The notes below the pieces were generated by a model. It did no database searches and was not told the origin of the DNA. It worked only from the letters and a program-made list of their open reading frames with translations. Below are positions 18,335-27,173 of a DNA stretch of 37,470 bases, in pieces. The stretch's first letter is position 1; each line of letters opens with the position of its first letter. The DNA is from Chlamydiales bacterium. Its GTDB lineage: Bacteria; Chlamydiota; Chlamydiia; Chlamydiales; JAAKFR01. Made by a program: the position numbers and the translations under genes. The stretch is from contig JAFIGI010000044.1 in the NCBI GenBank assembly GCA_020831465.1, positions 1-37,470 of the forward strand, written 5' to 3'.

Positions 18335-18364
18335 ATTAAACGATATGATTGACTTTAAGGTCAA
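18335..18364 (-). promoter_or_regulatory. Putative promoter of the infA-tuf cluster
   Basis: On the minus strand TTGACC (18359-18364) and TTTAAT (18335-18340) are 18 bases apart, giving a start near 18328. The -35 region overlaps a small palindrome (TTGACCTTAAAGTCAA). A start here excludes the longer infA reading. Confidence 0.45.
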
Positions 18365-18431
18365 CGATTCCTTTCGTTCTAAAAAAAATTCCTAATTTAC
18401 AATAAGATTTTATTACTTTAAGCTTTACACC

Positions 18432-19418
18432 ATGAGCATCTCAGGAATTGGCAATACCCTAAAGGAACTTGGCAACGATTTTGTAGAGGAAGCAGCCAAG
18501 ATTTACGAAGATTCCTCGTGGATTGTCGATTATCTTTGTTCAATTTACGAAACTCTTTCCGGGATGGTTGGCTTTGGTTGCTACAATAGCGGATGCGGAA
18601 TACTTGAAGGAGGAAAGGCTCTCCTCAACTTATCAGGAAAAGGAATCGAATGGATCGACCGGCAAGTCGGACAAGCCTCCGCTCTTTGCGGCTATGCGAC
18701 ATATCATTTCTTATGCACCCTCGAGAGAGTCGCACTTAGGGTCAATGACCTAATTGGAATTATTCAAGGCGCTTGCGGCCACGGATCCTACGTTGCTCTT
18801 CTGATAATCAAGAGGAATGTGGCAACGACCGCTGTACATACAGCGCGTTTTGTCAAAGCCAACTGGCCGAAAATAATTGGGTATATTTTGGCATGGGGTA
18901 TCTTTTTTGCATGCAGCGGAACGCTCTACGGTTTTAATGCAGTCGCCATCCCCTTGTCGATTGGTTTTGGGGTCGGATGCGGAGTTGGAGGAATGCTCGG
19001 AGTTTTAACGGTTACTGTTTTTGATACTGAAAACAAAGGCCTCTTTGGTGTGATTAAATGCCTGCCCTCCACTCAAGACCAAGCTCGACCACATGTTCTT
19101 TTTTCTTTTTGGAATATTGTAAACTATGGAATTGAGCTGCTAGATCCCCACGGAACACGCCAGATTGTCCTCGCGATTTCTGTGACGGTTTTGCTGGCTT
19201 CGTCTGTAGTCTTTCCTTATGCTTTGGGTGGTGTATTCGGACTTCTGGTCGGAAACCAAGTCATCACAAAAATCGGATACGATCTCGATTTAGGCACAGA
19301 CCCCAAGAACCGTAAACATCAAATTCTAAATATGAAACACCAAACAGAAGAGATGGGGCGGAAAATAGACGAACTCCTACAAAGATTGGAGCAAATGGAT
19401 CAGAATGGTCAACATTAA
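18432..19418 (+). CDS. Inc-like membrane protein, candidate inclusion membrane protein
   Basis: 328 residues, no signal peptide. Two paired hydrophobic zones are visible, at about 148-196 and 244-277, each long enough for a two-helix hairpin. This bilobed pattern is the hallmark of chlamydial Inc proteins, which are secreted by type III secretion into the inclusion membrane. The C-terminus (about 293-325) is charged and helical (KHQILNMKHQTEEMGRKIDELLQRLEQM), likely coiled coil. The N-terminal 120 residues are Cys- and Gly-containing with weakly hydrophobic helices. No clear ribosome site precedes the ATG. Its end overlaps the sufE start by 14 bases. No homologue recognised; an ordinary inner-membrane protein remains possible. 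Confidence 0.6.
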   Translation: MSISGIGNTLKELGNDFVEEAAKIYEDSSWIVDYLCSIYETLSGMVGFGCYNSGCGILEGGKALLNLSGKGIEWIDRQVGQASALCGYATYHFLCTLERVALRVNDLIGIIQGACGHGSYVALLIIKRNVATTAVHTARFVKANWPKIIGYILAWGIFFACSGTLYGFNAVAIPLSIGFGVGCGVGGMLGVLTVTVFDTENKGLFGVIKCLPSTQDQARPHVLFSFWNIVNYGIELLDPHGTRQIVLAISVTVLLASSVVFPYALGGVFGLLVGNQVITKIGYDLDLGTDPKNRKHQILNMKHQTEEMGRKIDELLQRLEQMDQNGQH

Positions 19419-19806
19419 AGAGAGTTTTTCCAATTGTGCAACGCCTGAAGAGGTTTACCAGAAAATAATAGAATGGGGTGAGCGTCTTCCACCCTTTCAA
19501 ACGGAATGGAAAAGAGAGGAGAACGTGGTACACGGCTGTCAAAGCGTGATGTACCTACACGCAGAATTAAGGGATAGAGAGATCTTCTTTGCCGCCGCTT
19601 CGGACGCATTGATTTCTGCAGGTCTTGCGGCTATCCTCATTGAAGCCTATAACGGAACCGACCCCGAGACCGTATTGAAAGAGCCGCCCACCTTCCTTGA
19701 GGAACTCGGGATTCCGGCCTCACTCACCCCCGGCCGCGCCAACGGCCTTGCCAGTCTCTACCTCAAGATGAAGCAAGAGGCACTCAAACTACTGCTTTCA
19801 CTCTAG
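19405..19806 (+). CDS. sufE: SufE-like cysteine desulfurase sulfur acceptor
   Basis: 133 residues, standard for SufE. It accepts persulfide sulfur from the SufS desulfurase and passes it to the SufBCD scaffold for iron-sulfur cluster assembly. The active cysteine is C45 in VVHGCQSVMYL, the family signature (V-x-G-C-Q-S). Following segments (FFAAASDALISAGLAAILIEAYNG and LTPGRANGLASLYLKMK) also match. It overlaps the Inc-like gene and runs into the convergent Hsp70-like gene by nine bases. No sufS or sufBCD in this window. Confidence 0.92.
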   Translation: MVNIKESFSNCATPEEVYQKIIEWGERLPPFQTEWKREENVVHGCQSVMYLHAELRDREIFFAAASDALISAGLAAILIEAYNGTDPETVLKEPPTFLEELGIPASLTPGRANGLASLYLKMKQEALKLLLSL

Positions 19807-21399
19807 CCCGCATTCCTCTCTGCGGGTGTCGAACTCCAATTTCCATTTTCGCCCATCCCGAGCAACGCACCAAAGCTCCAACATGCCCAGTTCGGTAACT
19901 TTAGCCCTCAGTTTAACGAGAACCGTATTTCCCTCTTCGCCATTTGCGCGCAAAACCGTTTCGATAGGATGGAGCTCTTTCAACTCTCCATTCCCCGATG
20001 CGCTGCTGAAAAAACGAAAGAATGCAGGCTCGTCGAGGAGAAGCGTGAAATCCTCCTCTTCTAATGTCAGCTCGGTCCCTTCTTCCATTCCCATGGGAAC
20101 GACGAGCACCGGTTTGATCGGAGGGGGGACTCCGGGAACAGCCGGAGCCGTTCCTTCGACGCCTATATAATAGCTCCGGCTTGTGCCAGCGCGGACACGG
20201 ATCCCCTCTCCTTCGCGGGTCATTCCATAATAAACGGCGCCGCGGCTCACCCCGAAATCGTAGTCAGGATCCGGGAGCGCGTTTACCTCTTCGCCACGCC
20301 ATTTGGAAAGCTGAGCGAGAAGCCGCCTTTGAAAAGCGGCCGCTTTCAAAGTCCCTCCGTTGAATAGGACGGCTGTGGGAAGGTCTGCGTCCGCTTCACG
20401 CAAAAAACGTGCAAGCTGTGCCGTGATCCGCGGATCGCGGGCATAAGGAAGGCCGAGTTTAGCGATTCCCGAACGGGCCTCCTTTTGCACCTGTTCATCG
20501 AGTTCCACCATCGGAAAAAACCCGTCGACAAGGCATTTCTCAACCTCTTCTCTCTGCAGGGTTACTGTTACCGATCCACCGATTACGCTGCTTCCGCGCC
20601 CCTCTAGCGTTACGTCAAAGGAGTCGGGCGGATTTACACCAAGTAGAACCTCTTTAGCCCTGCGGACGGCGTGGACCATTCCCGGCCTCTCTTCACCGCC
20701 CAATTTTTGATGGGCCATGTATGCGAGAGAAAGATCGATATTGTCGCCGCCTAGCAGGAGATGGTCTCCAACCGCCTTGCGTTCAAGATGAAGTTCACCC
20801 CCCCTTTCTTCTACCGCTATCAAGCTGAAGTCTGTCGTTCCTCCGCCAATGTCAGCCACTAAAACGGTATCACCGATTTTGAGGATTTCGCGCCAATCTT
20901 CTTGATGGCGGTGAAGCCATGCGTAAAACGCGGCTAACGGCTCCTCTAACAAGACAACCTCGCCGAATCCTGCGGACTTAGCCGCCTCCTCCACAAGTTG
21001 GCGGGCGCTTGGATCGAAGGAAGCGGGAACCGTTACAAGAGCCGACTCTTCTTCAGAAAAGGAGGCGCGCAAATGCTTCAAAAGGGCTGCGCACACCTCG
21101 ACCGGGCTCATCTTTGGACCACTGAGCGGCAAAATAGGGGAGCGTCTGTCAATTGCATCATGGCAGAGCCAAGATTTCGCCGATGCGATAACACGTTCGG
21201 GAAGCTCCGCCCCCCGCTCCCGGGCATACCACCCTAAAAAAGGCGCACCTTCCAAGGGAAAACAGAAAAACGAAGGGAGGACAAACTTTTCCGCTTCCAT
21301 ATCGGCTGTGATCTGTTGCAAAATCGGAAACTGCTCAATCCCGTTTTCTCCTTTGAATGCTAGTGTACAATTAGTTGTGCCTAAGTCGATTCCGATCAT
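19798..21399 (-). CDS. Hsp70-family (DnaK-like) protein with short C-terminal domain
   Basis: 533 residues. The actin-like ATPase domain is clear: MIGIDLGTTNCTLAF (phosphate 1), VTVPASFDPSARQLVEEAAKSAGF (about 122-145), LLEEPLAAFYAWL, ADIGGGTTDFSL (182-193, phosphate 2) and FNGGTLKAAAF (346-356, adenosine site). After about residue 400 comes a beta-rich, Glu-rich region unlike the DnaK substrate-binding domain, and the helical lid is absent. It is therefore not the housekeeping DnaK but one of the divergent Hsp70 proteins that pair with DUF2760. Its start overlaps the DUF2760 gene by four bases. Substrate unknown. Confidence 0.88.
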   Translation of the reverse strand: MIGIDLGTTNCTLAFKGENGIEQFPILQQITADMEAEKFVLPSFFCFPLEGAPFLGWYARERGAELPERVIASAKSWLCHDAIDRRSPILPLSGPKMSPVEVCAALLKHLRASFSEEESALVTVPASFDPSARQLVEEAAKSAGFGEVVLLEEPLAAFYAWLHRHQEDWREILKIGDTVLVADIGGGTTDFSLIAVEERGGELHLERKAVGDHLLLGGDNIDLSLAYMAHQKLGGEERPGMVHAVRRAKEVLLGVNPPDSFDVTLEGRGSSVIGGSVTVTLQREEVEKCLVDGFFPMVELDEQVQKEARSGIAKLGLPYARDPRITAQLARFLREADADLPTAVLFNGGTLKAAAFQRRLLAQLSKWRGEEVNALPDPDYDFGVSRGAVYYGMTREGEGIRVRAGTSRSYYIGVEGTAPAVPGVPPPIKPVLVVPMGMEEGTELTLEEEDFTLLLDEPAFFRFFSSASGNGELKELHPIETVLRANGEEGNTVLVKLRAKVTELGMLELWCVARDGRKWKLEFDTRREECGLE

Positions 21400-21857
21400 C
21401 TTATTTCAACCTCGGCAGGATAGACAACCGAACGGTCGCCTGGATGGATTTGTTTAGGGAGCGACTCTTTATGCGCTTTCCAACCTTTATGGCGCAAAAT
21501 TCCTTGGTATGGAGGCTCTCCCTTAACTTGTCCCGTAATTTTAACGGCTAGGGGGTCGTATCCTTGCGGGATCGTGACCATTGTCCCTTCCTCTTCGGTG
21601 AAGAGCGGGCGCAAAGTGACAAATTCCTCGAGGCTTTCTTGACATTTCAAGTGGATATTGCGCACAGCAGCCCCGACCTGCGCATCCGTATAGGAAGAGA
21701 TATCCTCTTTAAAAAAGTCGATCAGGCGCCCCTCTTTTTGCAAAAGGGCTAAAAGCCGCAAATGCGCCGGGTCAGTTGATGAAGGGGGTATTTGAGGAGC
21801 GGCCTCCTCTTTTTTCAACGCCTCGAAAAAAGCTTTAAATGCACGTATTATACGCAT
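21396..21857 (-). CDS. DUF2760 protein, partner of the Hsp70-like gene
   Basis: 153 residues. The family pattern is clear: LLALLQKEGRLIDFFKEDISSYTDAQVGAAVRNIHLKCQESLEE, then TIPQGYDPLAVKITGQVKGEPPYQGILRHKGWKA. There is no signal peptide. DUF2760 genes are known to sit beside divergent Hsp70 genes, and here the two overlap by four bases, so a joint function as co-chaperone or adaptor is likely but unproven. It follows the tyrP-type permease by four bases. Confidence 0.85.
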   Translation of the reverse strand: MRIIRAFKAFFEALKKEEAAPQIPPSSTDPAHLRLLALLQKEGRLIDFFKEDISSYTDAQVGAAVRNIHLKCQESLEEFVTLRPLFTEEEGTMVTIPQGYDPLAVKITGQVKGEPPYQGILRHKGWKAHKESLPKQIHPGDRSVVYPAEVEIR

Positions 21858-21861
21858 CTAT

Positions 21862-23085
21862 TTATCCTCCTAAAGAGTTCATTAGCCCAAACTTCCCGGC
21901 GAGTTCAATCAGAAAAACGAAAAGGGCGTAGCAAATCACGAAAAAAAGCAGCGATTTTCCCCCCGGAATGGTGTAATCGGAAAGATAGCCTCTGCGGTAG
22001 CGGCCGATCCAAACCATCAGAGCAGGAAAGATGCCGTTCAATAGCGCATCCCCGATTCCTCCCGAGGTATCGAGCGCGATCAGAAAGACCCGCTCCATAC
22101 TCAACGCAAAAAAGAGTGTGGGAAGAGCCACAAGCAAGCCCAAAGAAATATTTCCCCACCCCTTTTCTTTAATTTTCAATCCATCGGATAAAAAGTCGAA
22201 AAGTCCCAAAGCGATTCCTAAAAAGGAGGTGACCAACGCAAAAAAAGCAAAAAAGTCGGCGATTGCACCAATCCAGGGAACCCCGATCGCAACCCCAAGA
22301 AACTCGGTGGCCGGCTTTCCCTCCGCAAGAGCGGCTGCAAGGCCCTGCTCACCGTCGAGAAGAACGGTCCCCAGTACGAGGGCCTGCCAAATTAAATAAA
22401 CCAAAAGAGTAATTGCTGTGCCGATGATGATCGATAGGCGAAGCGCCCGGCCATCTTGCTTTAAGTAAATGGTTAAACTGGGAACGATTGTTTGAAAGCT
22501 GAACACGGTCAGAAGCAATGGGATAGCTATCAGAGTGTTGCCCCACTCGCTGCGCAGCAAATAATGCCACCTAATATGGCCTGCCCCCGCCCCGATTAGA
22601 AGCAGGTAAGCTCCAATTAAGCCGAACATCAAAAGGGTATTGACCCGCCCTACGATCACATTCCCAAGATAAACGACCGTGCCGAAGATAAGAACAAAGA
22701 GGATGATCGCGAGATTTTCCGAAACTGCGACCCCAAAAAAATGTTCCATCGCCGAAGCAAAGAGCCCTCCTCCGCCCGCCGCATAGGCGACGAGCGAGGC
22801 GTAGCCGATAAATAAATAGAGGACCCAGGCGGCGATTTTCCCAACCGGCCCAAGTAAGCGAGAGGCGAGCGTGATGACGTGGACCCCCTCTTCCATCCAA
22901 AGATTGGCTTCAGAGAGTAAAAGGGCGGTAACAGTCATGAAAGCCCAACTTAACAGTAGTAGGAAGAAGGAGGGGAAAAAACCGGAGATGCCTGTCGCGA
23001 CGGGAAGAGCGAGCATCCCACCCCCGATGCACGTCCCCGCAACCAGAAGCGAAGCCCCTAAAATACTCCCTTTTTTATGCAGCAC
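21862..23085 (-). CDS. tyrP: Aromatic amino acid permease (TyrP/HAAAP family)
   Basis: 407 residues with about 11 membrane segments. The N-terminal KKGSILGASLLVAGTCIGGGMLALPVATG is the signature of hydroxy/aromatic amino acid permeases, which import tyrosine or tryptophan by proton symport. Chlamydiae carry tyrP and depend on host amino acids. The start is a GTG with AAAGGGG about 11 bases before it. It heads a unit with DUF2760 and the Hsp70-like gene. Specificity (Tyr or Trp) cannot be read from sequence. Confidence 0.9.
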   Translation of the reverse strand: MLHKKGSILGASLLVAGTCIGGGMLALPVATGISGFFPSFFLLLLSWAFMTVTALLLSEANLWMEEGVHVITLASRLLGPVGKIAAWVLYLFIGYASLVAYAAGGGGLFASAMEHFFGVAVSENLAIILFVLIFGTVVYLGNVIVGRVNTLLMFGLIGAYLLLIGAGAGHIRWHYLLRSEWGNTLIAIPLLLTVFSFQTIVPSLTIYLKQDGRALRLSIIIGTAITLLVYLIWQALVLGTVLLDGEQGLAAALAEGKPATEFLGVAIGVPWIGAIADFFAFFALVTSFLGIALGLFDFLSDGLKIKEKGWGNISLGLLVALPTLFFALSMERVFLIALDTSGGIGDALLNGIFPALMVWIGRYRRGYLSDYTIPGGKSLLFFVICYALFVFLIELAGKFGLMNSLGG

Positions 23086-23129
23086 CGAAAATAAACCCCT
23101 TTAAGAAAAAGGAGTACATATTACAGGGA

Positions 23130-24254
23130 TTAATACAAAAAGTAAATCCCGACTGTGAGGCTCTGAGTCCAGAAATTGGTATCTCGAGCGGGAAATCGAG
23201 GGCCAGGTGGGAGATCTTCAAAATTTACATTGCGGTCGATCTGTTCACCCGCTAGAAAGACCTTCGGCCAATACATGAAGTGATAGCCTGCCGTCACCAT
23301 CAAATTGGACCATACATAATAGCCGATCTTTGCCTCGGCCTCGCTCACTACCTCGAACGAGTTGTCGGTATGGATGCCAATATTCGAATCCTGAGCAAAA
23401 ATCCCTTCAGGGATGACGATCTCTCCAAAGACGTCGATTCCGATGATTTCTCCTTGAATATTGACTTTTTTCACCATATTTCCAATTCCGAACCTGCCAC
23501 AAACTTGAAAGGCCCACTTTCTCCACCGGTATTCCCCGATGATGCCGACAAGACCAGAGTAAAATGCATTTTCGGCTTTAAATAAATCAAATGTTTCAAA
23601 TTCAGTTACAAGTGGTGGAAATTCGAAATTAACAATTGTTTGAGTCGTCATATTGAAACTATCATTCAATCGCACATAACGGAAACCGCCTAACAAGTCG
23701 ATGTGAAAACAATAAGCATTCCAGAAGCCCCACCGGGTATAAACATCGGCAGCCCATATGTTACTGCTGAGATCGATTTGAACGGAACCGGGTCCCTCTT
23801 CGGGATGTGAAATAACGACAGCCGATTCCTCCATGTTAGCTGTATCAAAAAAAGGGATCGCAAGAATAGGAATGCCCGGTTCGCTTCCTTCTCTATTGAA
23901 TCTGAAATGTTCTTTTCCGAAGAGTGTCCACGTCGCTCCGAACCCAAGGCAGGGGGTAAGCCAAAAACCAGCGTCGAAGCGACCTCCCGATTGGGGCGAG
24001 TTCCCTACATATTCATTCCCAAATAGAATCCGTGTAGTCGGCAGCCCCAAAATGCCTGCGTCTTCAAAAAGCGTTCCCAGATTGCTGGTCGTCACAAGAG
24101 GGGGATAAAAGCGCTTTTTGCGCCAGACCAGCATATACTCGGCGCTTCCCCACCACCCGGGAAGCTGGAGCCGGCCGCAATAGGGAAGCACGGCATGCGC
24201 GCACTGGGGAACCACTAAAAGAAGCAGAAGCAGGAGTTTTCTCATAATAGACAA
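23130..24254 (-). CDS. BBP7/DUF1551 family outer-membrane beta-barrel protein
   Basis: 374 residues with a signal peptide (MSIMRKLLLLLLLVVPQCAHA). The mature start (GWWGSAEYMLVWRKKRFYPPLVTTS ... GILGLPTTRILFGNEYV ... GGRFDAGFWLTP) matches the BBP7 family, common in Planctomycetes and other members of the PVC group. Alternating aromatic strands follow, and the protein ends in an aromatic beta-signal (LTVGIYFLY). It should sit in the outer membrane. It is the last gene of the MYG1-to-OMP unit and overlaps the M24 peptidase by 13 bases. Function (porin or structural) unknown. Confidence 0.85.
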   Translation of the reverse strand: MSIMRKLLLLLLLVVPQCAHAVLPYCGRLQLPGWWGSAEYMLVWRKKRFYPPLVTTSNLGTLFEDAGILGLPTTRILFGNEYVGNSPQSGGRFDAGFWLTPCLGFGATWTLFGKEHFRFNREGSEPGIPILAIPFFDTANMEESAVVISHPEEGPGSVQIDLSSNIWAADVYTRWGFWNAYCFHIDLLGGFRYVRLNDSFNMTTQTIVNFEFPPLVTEFETFDLFKAENAFYSGLVGIIGEYRWRKWAFQVCGRFGIGNMVKKVNIQGEIIGIDVFGEIVIPEGIFAQDSNIGIHTDNSFEVVSEAEAKIGYYVWSNLMVTAGYHFMYWPKVFLAGEQIDRNVNFEDLPPGPRFPARDTNFWTQSLTVGIYFLY

Positions 24255-25429
24255 ACGATATTCTCCTCGGTACCCCCCGTAATCTCCACAGAGCGATCCT
24301 TTCCGATTAAGAGGTTGTACTCAATCCTTATACCAAATTCCTCCGGCAAATAAATCCCCGGCTCAATAGAAAAGCACATCCCGGGTAAAATTTTGCGGTA
24401 GTCTGCCGTCTCCAAATTGTCGAAGTTCGCCCCAGCCCCGTGGACGCCGGTGTCAATATTGTGCCCCGTTCTATGGGTGAAGTACTCTCCGAATCCAGCC
24501 TTTTTGATGTAACCGCGGCAGATATCGTCGACTTGAGCTCCTTGAACCTCCTCCCCTTTCTGGACGTGTGCCCGGATGTAGTCAACACCTTTTGTCAACG
24601 CTCCCTTCACAATCTTGAAGATCTCCTCCTGGCGGGGAGTGGGCTGGGGAGCGGCGACTGCCACACGGGTAAGGTCGGCATAAATGCTTTGTGGGATATC
24701 TTTTTTGCACCACATGTCGATCAATAAAAAATCGCCCCTGTGGATCTCGCGGGCAGTATGCTTCGAAGCCATGTAGTGGGGAAGGGCCGAATTCCCATTT
24801 ACCGAACAGGTCGGCCCATCTTCCGTGATGCAGTTTTGAGCGGTAAACTCGCTCAAAATAAATTTTTGCACATCGTATTCGGTGATCCGTTTCTCCTCCC
24901 GAAGCGAATCGGCGATCAAATCCCATGCCCTTGAGAAGGTCGTCTCCAGGACGGAGGCCGCTTCGAGATGAGAGGCGATCTGCTTTTCATCAAGGATGCT
25001 GGTATAATGCTGAAGTAAATCGGCGGAGCTTGAGACTTCAATCCCCATGCTCTTGATCACTTCAAGCGTGCCGGCGTCCACGACAGAAATATTGGGGTTA
25101 GCGTTTCGGGGTGAATACTCCATGACGATCTGCTTTGCTTTGCCCAGTACCTTCTTTAGAACGCCCTCCAATTCGGTCCAAGAGAGGTAGAGACGTCTCT
25201 CACCGGGCAACATCTCTAAGCTCTCGGATTCGATGCGATGGAGGATCTTCGTAGGCTCCCCTTCCTTGGGAATCCAATAGAAGAACCGCCTTGTGATGAC
25301 AAGATGGGGTGAAATTCCGAGAAGCTGCCGAGCGAATCGATTCGATCCATGATTGTCGTAGAGAAGCCAGCCGTCAACTCCTTGTTCGCTTAGACGGCCT
25401 TGAATCTGTTCAATTTTTTTTTGTTCCAT
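24242..25429 (-). CDS. M24-family Xaa-Pro aminopeptidase-like protein
   Basis: 395 residues. An N-terminal creatinase-like domain (1-150) precedes the pita-bread metallopeptidase domain. All five metal ligands are in place: D238 (LLIDMW), D252 (ADLTRVA), H323 (TGHNIDTGVHG), E356 (SIEPGIY) and E370 (IRIEYN). It probably removes N-terminal residues before proline from peptides in the cytoplasm, useful to an amino-acid scavenger. It lies 40 bases after the HEAT-repeat gene and overlaps the OMP gene. Specificity is unproven. Confidence 0.92.
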   Translation of the reverse strand: MEQKKIEQIQGRLSEQGVDGWLLYDNHGSNRFARQLLGISPHLVITRRFFYWIPKEGEPTKILHRIESESLEMLPGERRLYLSWTELEGVLKKVLGKAKQIVMEYSPRNANPNISVVDAGTLEVIKSMGIEVSSSADLLQHYTSILDEKQIASHLEAASVLETTFSRAWDLIADSLREEKRITEYDVQKFILSEFTAQNCITEDGPTCSVNGNSALPHYMASKHTAREIHRGDFLLIDMWCKKDIPQSIYADLTRVAVAAPQPTPRQEEIFKIVKGALTKGVDYIRAHVQKGEEVQGAQVDDICRGYIKKAGFGEYFTHRTGHNIDTGVHGAGANFDNLETADYRKILPGMCFSIEPGIYLPEEFGIRIEYNLLIGKDRSVEITGGTEENIVCLL

Positions 25430-25469
25430 TCAGGCTCACTATTGCAAATTGGGGGACTTTTTTCAAACT

Positions 25470-27173
25470 CTATGAGTTTAAAGTCTGAATCAAAACGGAA
25501 GCTGCAATCATTCTGAGCATCAATGAAGGCTCTTTGAATCGTTCAATTAAAAATGGGATGGTCTTCCGGTCACCGATCCGTCCAAGCGCTTCCAAAATTT
25601 TGATTTGCAATTGCCTATCTCCCTTTGGATAGACCGCATGTAGATGAGGAATCGCCGTCGGATCGCGCCCCCAAGTCGCAAGCACCAGTGCTGCCTCCGC
25701 TCTGATCTGAGGATCTTTATCATCGAGAAGAACCCGCACATGGTCGATGGCGGTCTCATCCCCTTCGCCAAGCAGCATCTCTGCAGCCAACCCGGTCACG
25801 CCCCACTGCCTCTGCTTGAGAAAGGTCTTGATCGCATCTTGCACCCCGGGATATTCCAGGATCGCCAGCATATTTAAAAATTCCAACCGAACAGTTTGAT
25901 CCACAACCTCAGGATAATTCGGAATCACCGGATTGTGAGTCACCCTACTCTTTGCCAGGGTGCGAAAGAGCCCCTCCTCGGCAAGCATCCACCTCTCTTC
26001 TCGAGCGTGCAAAAGGCGGTCGAGAACGGCGCATGCTTCCTCGCACCCTTCCCGCTGGCCGATCAGCGCGACAGCTAAATTCGCCTGAACATAGGGATCG
26101 CTTGCTGTTTTCAAATGGGCGCGGGCCAGGTCGATTCCGTAAGGGCCGGCCGCTGCCAGCGCAGCTGCCGCAAGAGCTTGCACCTCGGGATTTTTATGCG
26201 AAAACCAGCGTCCGAACGCCTCTTCACCCCGTTCGGGTTCGGCCAGAATCCAAACCCAACCGGCTGCGATCCCCACACTTGGGTCGCGAGCTTTCTGAGC
26301 CAAGTTCTCAATCCTTTCGGTCGGCGGAATCCGAAGAAACCCGAGGCCTTTCAGCGCAGCTGCCTGGACGATGGAATTGGAATCTTCGACCAGTCGATGC
26401 AAAATATCGGCATCCTCTTTCTGTTCACAGTGGGCAATCGCCTCGCACGCCAACTCGCGCAGAGCTCCCCGCTTACTTGAGGCTAAAATTTCAAGTTCCT
26501 CGCGTGAGACAGATTCACGGAAATTCACAATCGCCTTGATCGCAACATGCTTCTCTTTAGCGCTGATTTTTGAATCCCCAATCCGCGCGATCAAATCGGA
26601 GATTAACTCTTCCATACGCAATTTGGAAAGAGCTTCGTATATTTCCAGGCGAACCTCAAGTACCGATTCGGAATGAAACATCCGCGCAATCTCCTCTTTC
26701 AAGGGTTGATCGGCGTAAATCGCTGCGAGTTGCACGCTGATTGCTCGGATGCGGGCATTTGTGTGCCTCAACCCTTCGACAAGAAATGGGACGGCATACA
26801 TATCCTGCGTTAGGGCCGCGCCAATAATCCCGATGAGCTGAGAGGCGAGTCCGTGGGCTTTAAGCCCTTTGCGCAGAATAGCCCATGCCATCTGCTCAAG
26901 CGTTTCTTGCTCCATCGCTTTTTCCGGAAAGCGGGCGTGGTATTTCTCCCAAAGGGCGACCATCTCACTCTCTTGGCCGGCCGTTCCGAGGCTTTTAATC
27001 GCTATCTGAAAAAGACGGGGCTGATCAGGATATTGAGCCACTCCTTGTTCTGCTTCGTGCACGGCAGACTGGGTATCCCCGATCAACAAAAAAGCCTGCA
27101 CTCTGCGGTTTACTGAATCGGGAGAGGCCGATAAAGCAACAGGAAGCATGAAGATAATGAGATACTTAAGCAT
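25470..27173 (-). CDS. HEAT-repeat protein with signal peptide
   Basis: 567 residues. A signal peptide (MLKYLIIFMLPVALSAS) precedes a TPR-like start (about 20-100), then a long array of HEAT-type helical pairs, for example PFLVEGLRHTNARIRAISVQLAAIYAD, IVQAAALKGLGFLR, IRAEAALVLATWG and the C-terminal KTIPFLIERFKEPSLMLRMIAASVLIQ. These repeats make a curved scaffold for protein binding, here outside the inner membrane. No catalytic domain is seen. Its start overlaps the isochorismatase-like gene by eight bases. Binding partner unknown. Confidence 0.85.
   Translation of the reverse strand: MLKYLIIFMLPVALSASPDSVNRRVQAFLLIGDTQSAVHEAEQGVAQYPDQPRLFQIAIKSLGTAGQESEMVALWEKYHARFPEKAMEQETLEQMAWAILRKGLKAHGLASQLIGIIGAALTQDMYAVPFLVEGLRHTNARIRAISVQLAAIYADQPLKEEIARMFHSESVLEVRLEIYEALSKLRMEELISDLIARIGDSKISAKEKHVAIKAIVNFRESVSREELEILASSKRGALRELACEAIAHCEQKEDADILHRLVEDSNSIVQAAALKGLGFLRIPPTERIENLAQKARDPSVGIAAGWVWILAEPERGEEAFGRWFSHKNPEVQALAAAALAAAGPYGIDLARAHLKTASDPYVQANLAVALIGQREGCEEACAVLDRLLHAREERWMLAEEGLFRTLAKSRVTHNPVIPNYPEVVDQTVRLEFLNMLAILEYPGVQDAIKTFLKQRQWGVTGLAAEMLLGEGDETAIDHVRVLLDDKDPQIRAEAALVLATWGRDPTAIPHLHAVYPKGDRQLQIKILEALGRIGDRKTIPFLIERFKEPSLMLRMIAASVLIQTLNS

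Noticed and set aside
25952-26539. Plus-strand open frame of 195 residues, Arg/Pro-rich
   Set aside because: Antisense to the HEAT-repeat gene; its Arg/Pro/Ser-rich composition is what reverse reading of that gene gives.
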